From contig JABMNB010000243.1 in assembly GCA_013205335.1 (NCBI GenBank), positions 1 to 13,834 on the forward strand: a stretch of 13,834 nucleotides of DNA, read 5' to 3'. Within the stretch, counting starts at the first letter, position 1; each line of letters starts with the position of its first letter. Under the pieces are notes generated by a model that did not search any database, had not been told where the DNA came from, and worked only from the letters and a program-made list of their open reading frames with translations. Below are positions 6,685 through 11,645 of the stretch, piece by piece. The stretch comes from Rhodospirillales bacterium. Its GTDB lineage: Bacteria > Pseudomonadota > Alphaproteobacteria > Reyranellales > Reyranellaceae. Made by a program: the position numbers and the translations under genes.

Positions 6685-7919
6685 AGCCGCTTCTCCAGCG
6701 AGTATTCGAGCTTCCGGAAGTCGCCCAGAACGGTGTCGGTCGACCGGCGCTGGAAAGAAACCACGACCGGTGTGCCAGGTTCGATGGCGGCACGAAGACG
6801 CTCGCCGTCGTCGCCCTCGAAGCGCAGCACCACTCGCGCGGTGCGGTCGAGATCGCCCTGGCGCGCGCCGCCATCCCGCGCCTGGCGCCATGTGTAGCGG
6901 CTTTCGACGTCGTCGAGAAAGCCGGCCGCACGTTCGATGGTGCTCACCTGGGCGGAGGCGCGCAGCCGGAGCGCCGGGATATAGACGCTGGCCGTGTCGC
7001 CAATGGCCACCTTCATGACTTCGCTCTGCGTCAGGAAGGCATGAACGAAGCGCTCGCCGGTCCTCTCGAACACGGCCAGGGTGTCGCCCGCACGGACGGC
7101 GCTGCCGTTCGTCTGCAGCACACGCATGACGCGACCCGATCCCGATGCCACCACCACGGATGCCGCGCGGCGCTCCTGCCACACCCTCAGCTCCTGCGTG
7201 GTGACATCGACTTCGGCACGTGCACGCTGCGCCGCCGCCTCGATCTCAGCGAGACGCCCGGTGACGCGCGTGCCGTCGAAGAAGCGGCCCGCCTCGGCCG
7301 AGGTGATCAGCGAGCGGCGCTGCTCCTCCAGGAGGCGGGCGCGAGAGAGCTGCGCCTTCAACGTGGCGAGCTGGTTGGTCATGTCCTCGAGCTTGTGCCG
7401 GGCCGCGAAGCCCTGAACGAAAAGGCCGGTGAAGCGTTCGACGCGAACCTGGGCGGTCGCCACCTGCTCCTCCAGAGAGACGATCTCGGACTGGACGGCC
7501 TTCAGTTCGCTCTTCGCGACGAGGACCGTATCGTCCCGCTTGGCGCGCTCGGCGGTCAGTTCGGCCTGGCGCAGATTGAACTGGTGGCGGGCGCGCTCCA
7601 GCTGAATGGCTGACAGCGAGACCTGCCGTTCCACTTCGGGGTCCCGAATGCTGGCGAGCTGGCGACCTGCCGCAAGCTTGTCGCCCGCATGGATGTCGAT
7701 GCCGGCCATGATCCCGTCGGCCGGAACGCGGATCGGCTCGACCGAGCCGGCGATGGTGGCGGAGTCTACTTCGAGGCGGACAACGTTGGCATATACCAGC
7801 GCACCAGCGTAGGTGAGCGAGCCCCCGCCGATGACAACCCAGATCGCGGCCATCATCGCGCGGCGGGCCATCGAGCGGCCCGGCTTCGCCGGACCGCCAG
7901 TCGTGGGCTTGTTTGACAT
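6681..7919 (-). CDS. Alg44-like membrane-fusion (HlyD-type) protein lacking PilZ
   Basis: A 412-residue bitopic inner-membrane protein. It has a 22-residue cytosolic tail, one membrane segment (about 23-45, AAIWVVIGGGSLTYAGALVY), the first half of a biotinyl-lipoyl-like domain (about 53-92, ending KLAAGRQLASIRDPEV), a long coiled-coil hairpin (about 97-250), the second lipoyl half (VVASGSGRVMRVLQTNGSAVRAGDT, spanning about 257-280) and beta-barrel sheets to the C-terminus. This is the HlyD/RND adaptor architecture, also found in the periplasmic part of Alg44, the Alg8 co-polymerase. Pseudomonas Alg44 has an N-terminal PilZ domain that binds c-di-GMP; there is no room for it here. The only Met start near the membrane segment is ATG 7919. 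It lies 26 nt after algD and overlaps the synthase gene by 4 bp. Its role as the Alg8 partner is inferred from order and fold. Confidence 0.85.
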   Translation of the reverse strand: MSNKPTTGGPAKPGRSMARRAMMAAIWVVIGGGSLTYAGALVYANVVRLEVDSATIAGSVEPIRVPADGIMAGIDIHAGDKLAAGRQLASIRDPEVERQVSLSAIQLERARHQFNLRQAELTAERAKRDDTVLVAKSELKAVQSEIVSLEEQVATAQVRVERFTGLFVQGFAARHKLEDMTNQLATLKAQLSRARLLEEQRRSLITSAEAGRFFDGTRVTGRLAEIEAAAQRARAEVDVTTQELRVWQERRAASVVVASGSGRVMRVLQTNGSAVRAGDTLAVFERTGERFVHAFLTQSEVMKVAIGDTASVYIPALRLRASAQVSTIERAAGFLDDVESRYTWRQARDGGARQGDLDRTARVVLRFEGDDGERLRAAIEPGTPVVVSFQRRSTDTVLGDFRKLEYSLEKRL

Positions 7920-7945
7920 GATCGTTGTCCGCTTTCTGCCGCGAT

Positions 7946-9355
7946 CTACCAGCAGATGCCGCGATAGCCCGGGGTGCCATGCAGCTCGGCAGGCAGGCGG
8001 ACGAGGTCGATCAGCGTCGTGGAGGGGTTGCGAGCCTTCAGCGCCGCCACGAAGCCGGGCGTGTTGTGGGACACGACGATGACGTCGCACGCATCCACCA
8101 GTTCGTCGGCCGTGTCGGTCAGCAGATCGGGCAGTGCCTGAAGAGCCAGTCGAGTCGACGGGCTGGCGGTCTTGAGATAGCCACCGGCCAGACGGACGCC
8201 GGCCGTGTTGACGTTGCGATCGTGCGCCAGGACCTTGTAGCCGGCGTCGACCAGGCGGCCGAGCAGGTCGATCTGCGGGCTTTCGCGCAGGTCATCGGTG
8301 CCGTCCTTGAACGTCACCCCCAGCAGGCCGATGCGCTTGGCGCCGGTCTGGCCGATCAGGCGGAACGCGTGGTCGATGTGCGAGTCGTTGCTGCGCAGCA
8401 GGCTGTCGATCAGGGGCACCTCGACGCCATTGCCATGGGCCAGGCCCGTGATGGCGCGGACGTCCTTGGGCAGGCACGAGCCGCCGAAGGCGAAACCCGG
8501 CTTCAAGTAGTAGGGCGACAGGTTGAGCTTCCGATCCTGGACGAAGATGTCCATGACCTTGTGGCTGTCGACGTCGACCGACTGGCACACCTTGCCGATC
8601 TCGTTGGCGAAGGCGACCTTCACGGCATGCCAGGTGTTGTCGACATACTTCACCATCTCGGCCGCCTCGATCGAGGTCCGCAGCAGCGGGGCTTCGATGC
8701 CGCGATAGACCTTCGCGAGCATCGCACCGCTCCTGTCGTCGATCTGGCCGATCACGGTCTTCGGCGGCGCGTAGAAGTCGGCAATGGCGACGCCCTCGCG
8801 GAGGAACTCGGGATGGAAGCAGAGACCGAAGTCGACGCCGCAGCGCTTGCCGGAAACGCGCTCGATCTCGGGCAGCACTTCGCGGCGCGTGGTTCCCGTC
8901 GGCACGGTGCTGCGCACGACGACCAGATGGTAGTCGCTCTTCAGCGCCAGGGCGGCACCGATCTCCTGGGAAACCGCACGGAGGGCGGCGAGGTCCACGG
9001 TGCCGTCGGTGCGGCTGGGTGTGCCGACGCAGACGAAAGTGACGTCGGTATCGAGGACGGCATCGAGCACGTTGGTGCTCGCCGAGATCAGGTCGGCCGC
9101 GACACCGTCGGTCAGGGCGTCACCGAGACCCTCTTCGACGATCGGCGAGCAGCCGGCCGCGATCTTCTCGACCTTGCCGAGATCGAGGTCGACACCGACG
9201 ACGCGATGACCGAGCTTGGAATAGCAGGCAACCGAAACGGCGCCGACGTAGCCGAGGCCGATGACCGAAATGGCCGGAAGGGCGCCGACGGGCTCGTCGG
9301 AAGCGAGCGAGAGAACGGCATTGGGAGCGTCGAAGGTACGGGTTTCGTAAAGCAT
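7946..9355 (-). CDS. algD: GDP-mannose 6-dehydrogenase (AlgD)
   Basis: A 469-residue NAD-dependent dehydrogenase that oxidises GDP-mannose twice to GDP-mannuronate, the committed alginate precursor. The Rossmann motif VIGLGYVGAV (31-40) is followed by GTPSRTDG, VVVRSTVPTGT, NPEF-like HPEFLRE, the central-helix region VKYVDNTWHAVKVAFANEIG, and catalytic Cys294 in FAFGGSCLPKDVRA. LLGVTFKDGTDDLRESP and the C-terminal GICW follow. The GICW end, the DRKLNLSPYY stretch and overall length point to AlgD rather than UDP-glucose dehydrogenase. The start is ATG 9355 with GGAG 7 nt upstream; it adds about 28 residues before the Rossmann fold that AlgD of Pseudomonas lacks. It is the first gene of the polymer module, preceded by a 193-bp regulatory gap containing sigma-54-like and palindromic elements. 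Confidence 0.94.
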   Translation of the reverse strand: MLYETRTFDAPNAVLSLASDEPVGALPAISVIGLGYVGAVSVACYSKLGHRVVGVDLDLGKVEKIAAGCSPIVEEGLGDALTDGVAADLISASTNVLDAVLDTDVTFVCVGTPSRTDGTVDLAALRAVSQEIGAALALKSDYHLVVVRSTVPTGTTRREVLPEIERVSGKRCGVDFGLCFHPEFLREGVAIADFYAPPKTVIGQIDDRSGAMLAKVYRGIEAPLLRTSIEAAEMVKYVDNTWHAVKVAFANEIGKVCQSVDVDSHKVMDIFVQDRKLNLSPYYLKPGFAFGGSCLPKDVRAITGLAHGNGVEVPLIDSLLRSNDSHIDHAFRLIGQTGAKRIGLLGVTFKDGTDDLRESPQIDLLGRLVDAGYKVLAHDRNVNTAGVRLAGGYLKTASPSTRLALQALPDLLTDTADELVDACDVIVVSHNTPGFVAALKARNPSTTLIDLVRLPAELHGTPGYRGICW

Positions 9356-9378
9356 GGCTGATCTCCGAAAGGGCGGCC

Positions 9379-9405
9379 GGAATTGGCCTGTGCCAACCCT
9401 ATTCC
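9379..9405. promoter_or_regulatory. Bulged inverted repeat just before algD
   Basis: ggaa (9379-9382) plus ttggc (9383-9387) can pair with gccaa (9392-9396) plus ttcc (9402-9405), leaving a 4-nt loop and a 5-nt bulge. It overlaps the expected sigma-54 start site, so it is more likely a DNA operator than a full RNA hairpin. Confidence 0.35.
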
Positions 9406-9475
9406 AAGTCGCGTGCCAAACACCTGGACGTGCCTGAAACCCTTTAGAATCAACGTTTCTCGATTCGTGTGCCAA
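9390..9475 (-). repeat. Three TTGGCAC direct repeats upstream of algD
   Basis: TTGGCAC occurs on the minus strand at 9475-9469, 9419-9413 and 9396-9390. Only the middle copy has a -12-like box at sigma-54 spacing. The others may be binding sites or coincidental -24-like boxes. Confidence 0.45.
9404..9420 (-). promoter_or_regulatory. Candidate sigma-54 promoter of algD
   Basis: On the minus strand TTTGGCACG-CGAC-TTGG reads across 9420-9404. The -24 box (YTGGCACG) is a full match and the 12-bp distance from the -24 GG to the -12 dinucleotide is correct. The -12 box is TTGG instead of TTGC, a mismatch at a normally conserved base. A start near 9392 would leave a leader of about 37 nt. The neighbouring gene encodes a GAFTGA-bearing sigma-54 activator, which supports the call. 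Confidence 0.5.
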
Positions 9476-9490
9476 TCGCTTTTCGCGATT
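9474..9490. promoter_or_regulatory. Candidate enhancer (UAS) for the sigma-54 activator
   Basis: The perfect inverted repeat aatcgc-N5-gcgatt lies about 80-100 bp upstream of the predicted algD start site, the usual position of enhancer sites for NtrC-type activators. A 9-bp direct repeat, cgatttgca, overlaps it at 9486-9494 and recurs at 9522-9530, 36 bp away. Alternatively it could be a weak transcript-end hairpin for the regulator gene, though no T run follows. Confidence 0.4.
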
Positions 9491-9548
9491 TGCAAACCGG
9501 CGGGCGTCGCATCCCGCATGTCGATTTGCAGGATGCAACGGAGGGCGG

Positions 9549-10955
9549 CTATTTGATCTCCGGGTCGGCCTGCCACGCCTGGAGACGGCGGTAGAGCGTC
9601 GAGGGGCTCACCTGCAGCGCGGCGGCGGCCTTGGGAACGTTGCCGTCTGACCGGGCTATCGCCTGCTCGATCGTGCGGCGAACGACCAGATCGAGAGGCT
9701 CGATATCCGTCGACCCGGGGACGGTCCCCGGAGACGCCCTCAATGCCAGCCCGGGCGAGCGAACCGCGGAGCCGCCGTCGGTCTGCAGCGGGCGGGGCAG
9801 CATCGCCAGGTCGACGCTTTCGCCGTCGTTCAGGACGACGATGTTGCGCACCACATTCTGCAGCTCTCTCACATTGCCGGGCCAGGCATAGGCCATCAGC
9901 GCCGCTTCCACATCGGCGGCGAAGCGAGCAAAGCGCTTGTGATCTTCACCGGCATACTGGTGGAGGAAATGCCGGGCGATCAGCACGATATCGTCATCGC
10001 GTTCGCGCAGCGCCGGCAGATCGACCGGAATGACGTTGAGACGGTAAAACAGGTCCTCGCGGAAGCGGCCGGCGGCTACTTCCGCCTGGGGATCGCGGTT
10101 GGTGGCGCAGACGATGCGCACGTCGACCGCTCGCGGCTTGTCTTCCCCGACCCGCTGGACCGTCCCCGTCTGCAGGAAACGCAGCATCTTGGCTTGCAGG
10201 CCCAGGTCCATTTCGCAGATTTCGTCGAGGAAGAGCGTGCCGCCGTTGGCCTGCAACGCCGCACCGGCGCGATCGCTCGTAGCGCCCGTGAACGCCCCCT
10301 TGGCGTGGCCGAAGACCTCGCTTTCGAGAAGATCGCGCGGAATTGCGGCGCAGTTGATGGCAACAAAAGGCTTTTCGCTTCGCCGGCTCAGTTTATGGAG
10401 TGCATCGGCGCAGAGTTCCTTGCCGGTGCCGCTCTCGCCGGTCACGAACACCGTGGCCTTGCTGGCCGCGGCATTCTGAAGGATGCGGTAAATCGACTGC
10501 ATGACCATCGACTGGCCGATAAAGCCGCAGAAGCGGTCGCGTCCGACCTCTTCCTGTATGGCGGCGACCTGCGATTCGAGCTTGCGGCGTTCGAGGGCGT
10601 TGCGGACGGTGACGCGAAGCCGGTCCGCCGTAAACGGCTTGGTAAGGAAGTCGAGCGCGCCTTCCTTCATCGACTCCACGGCCAGGTGAACCGAGGCTTG
10701 TCCGGTAATGACCACGACCTCGGTCGGCAGGCCGCGGCTGCGAACCTCCCTGAGCACGTCGATCCCGTTGATATCGGGAAGGTTCACGTCGAGGACGAGA
10801 ACGTCGGGAGGAAGGGTCGAGATCGCGGCAAGCGCCAGGCGGCCGTTGCCAACGATTTCAGCCGTGCAGTTTTCGGTCTTCAGATACTCGACGTATGTCT
10901 CGGCGAGCGCCGGCGCATCCTCGACGATCAGTACGCGGCCCCGCGGGCTTCGCAT
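9549..10955 (-). CDS. NtrC-family sigma-54-dependent response regulator
   Basis: A 468-residue, three-domain enhancer-binding protein. The receiver domain (about 1-125) has acidic Glu12/Asp13, phospho-acceptor Asp56 in VLVLDVNLPD, Thr84 and Lys106 (TKPF). The AAA+ domain (about 143-375) has Walker A GESGTGKE (173-180), GAFTGA (220-225), Walker B GTLFLDE and the RFREDLFYRLNVIP region. A Fis-type HTH closes the protein (about 427-462, SDGNVPKAAAALQVSPSTLY). The intact GAFTGA loop shows it can engage sigma-54. It would activate promoters when phosphorylated; no cognate kinase is adjacent. The algD module lies 193 bp downstream in the same direction, so it is the natural candidate target, as AlgB controls algD in Pseudomonas. 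The start is ATG 10955 with GAGGG 8 nt upstream, embedded in a perfect hairpin. The Nudix gene ends 30 nt upstream. Confidence 0.93.
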   Translation of the reverse strand: MRSPRGRVLIVEDAPALAETYVEYLKTENCTAEIVGNGRLALAAISTLPPDVLVLDVNLPDINGIDVLREVRSRGLPTEVVVITGQASVHLAVESMKEGALDFLTKPFTADRLRVTVRNALERRKLESQVAAIQEEVGRDRFCGFIGQSMVMQSIYRILQNAAASKATVFVTGESGTGKELCADALHKLSRRSEKPFVAINCAAIPRDLLESEVFGHAKGAFTGATSDRAGAALQANGGTLFLDEICEMDLGLQAKMLRFLQTGTVQRVGEDKPRAVDVRIVCATNRDPQAEVAAGRFREDLFYRLNVIPVDLPALRERDDDIVLIARHFLHQYAGEDHKRFARFAADVEAALMAYAWPGNVRELQNVVRNIVVLNDGESVDLAMLPRPLQTDGGSAVRSPGLALRASPGTVPGSTDIEPLDLVVRRTIEQAIARSDGNVPKAAAALQVSPSTLYRRLQAWQADPEIK

Positions 10956-10962
10956 TCGAACT

Positions 10963-10980
10963 ACCCTCTCCCTGGAGGGT
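10963..10980 (-). promoter_or_regulatory. Hairpin enclosing the ribosome site of the response regulator
   Basis: accctc (10963-10968) and gagggt (10975-10980) are perfect complements with a 6-nt loop. In the minus-strand RNA the 3' arm is the GAGGG Shine-Dalgarno, 8 nt before the regulator's ATG, so folding would hide it. This suggests translational control or dependence on ribosomes arriving from the Nudix gene. Confidence 0.5.
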
Positions 10981-10985
10981 ATTTC

Positions 10986-11585
10986 CTAGTCCATTGCAGA
11001 CGCGTGAGCCAGTTCCGCCTCTCGGGCCTGGCACCGGGCGCGATGCATGACCGCCAACCCCAGAGCAAGGGCATGGGGCATCAGATTGAAGCCATCAAAT
11101 CCCACATGGTCCGGAAGCTGGCCGAACGGCAGCAACAACCGGGTCGCCGCCTCGAGATCCGTGTTGGATCGGGCCGCAATCAGCCGGGCACCGCTGCCAT
11201 AGAAGACATGGCCCGTGGCACAACGCTGGTTGCCGTTTACGACAAACGCGCCGAGAGACGCTATGTCTTCGCAGACAAATCCCGTCTCCTCGACAAGCTC
11301 CCGCCGCGCCGCCTCCTCGGGGTCCTCGCCCGGCTCGAGCAGGCCGCCGGGGAAAGTCAGACACTCCTGGCGGACACCGTGCTTGTAGCCCTTGAGCATG
11401 ACGGCACGGTCGTCGGGCGTTACCGCCACCAGGACGACGAAGTCCGGCAGGGCAACCTGATAATAGTCATCGACCTGGCGGCCGTCCGGCAGGGCGACGC
11501 TCTCGCGCCACACCTTCAGGCGCGGCGCGGCGTCGAAAGCCAGGGACCGGTCGAGTACACGCCAGGCCGTATCGGGGGTCGACAT
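10986..11585 (-). CDS. Nudix hydrolase
   Basis: A 199-residue cytosolic Nudix pyrophosphohydrolase. The box G-x5-E-x7-REUxEExGU is complete at about residues 81-103 (GLLEPGEDPEEAARRELVEE, then TGF), with the typical FPGG lead-in. These metal-dependent enzymes split nucleoside diphosphate-X compounds; length and style fit the ADP-ribose/nucleotide-sugar branch (ADP-ribose pyrophosphatase, or NudK which acts on GDP-mannose). I chose ATG 11585, with GGAG 8 nt upstream; an in-frame GTG at 11594 sits too close to that site. It lies 30 nt before the sigma-54 activator and is probably co-transcribed with it. Given algD downstream, GDP-mannose or GDP-mannuronate would be an interesting substrate, but the sequence alone does not show this. 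Its promoter must lie inside or beyond the RTX terminator, as only 26 nt separate the two. Confidence 0.88.
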   Translation of the reverse strand: MSTPDTAWRVLDRSLAFDAAPRLKVWRESVALPDGRQVDDYYQVALPDFVVLVAVTPDDRAVMLKGYKHGVRQECLTFPGGLLEPGEDPEEAARRELVEETGFVCEDIASLGAFVVNGNQRCATGHVFYGSGARLIAARSNTDLEAATRLLLPFGQLPDHVGFDGFNLMPHALALGLAVMHRARCQAREAELAHASAMD

Positions 11586-11611
11586 CCATTCCACTCCGCA
11601 TGAGAAGAAGA

Positions 11612-11640
11612 ACGCCCGGCGGCCAGGGGCCGCCGGGCGT
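11612..11640 (-). terminator. Strong Rho-independent terminator after the RTX gene
   Basis: acgcccggcggcc and ggccgccgggcgt form a perfect 13-bp GC-rich stem with an AGG loop, starting 5 nt after the RTX stop codon. On the minus strand it is followed by TTCTTCTTCTC, a broken T-rich tract. It separates the RTX transcript from the Nudix-regulator-polymer genes, though read-through is possible. Confidence 0.8.
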
Positions 11641-11645
11641 AGTCA

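Noticed and set aside
4954..6897. Long plus-strand frame (647 codons) opposite the synthase
   Set aside because: Antisense shadow produced by high GC; low-complexity His/Asp/Arg text, no motif, and the opposite strand encodes a recognised family.
3959..6931. 990-codon minus-strand frame reading through the synthase and lyase
   Set aside because: Only its last 368 codons (the lyase) are real; the upstream part is an Arg/Pro-rich shadow of the synthase, which has clear GT2 motifs in another frame.
7925..9361. 478-codon plus-strand frame opposite algD
   Set aside because: Antisense shadow of a gene with unmistakable GDP-mannose dehydrogenase motifs.
9469..9475. TTGGCAC at 9475-9469 (and at 9396-9390) as further sigma-54 promoters
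   Set aside because: Downstream sequence at -12 spacing (TCGA, AATT) lacks a TTGC-like box.
9939..11603. 554-codon plus-strand frame opposite the response regulator and Nudix genes
   Set aside because: It spans two real minus-strand genes and their hairpin spacer, with no recognisable domain.
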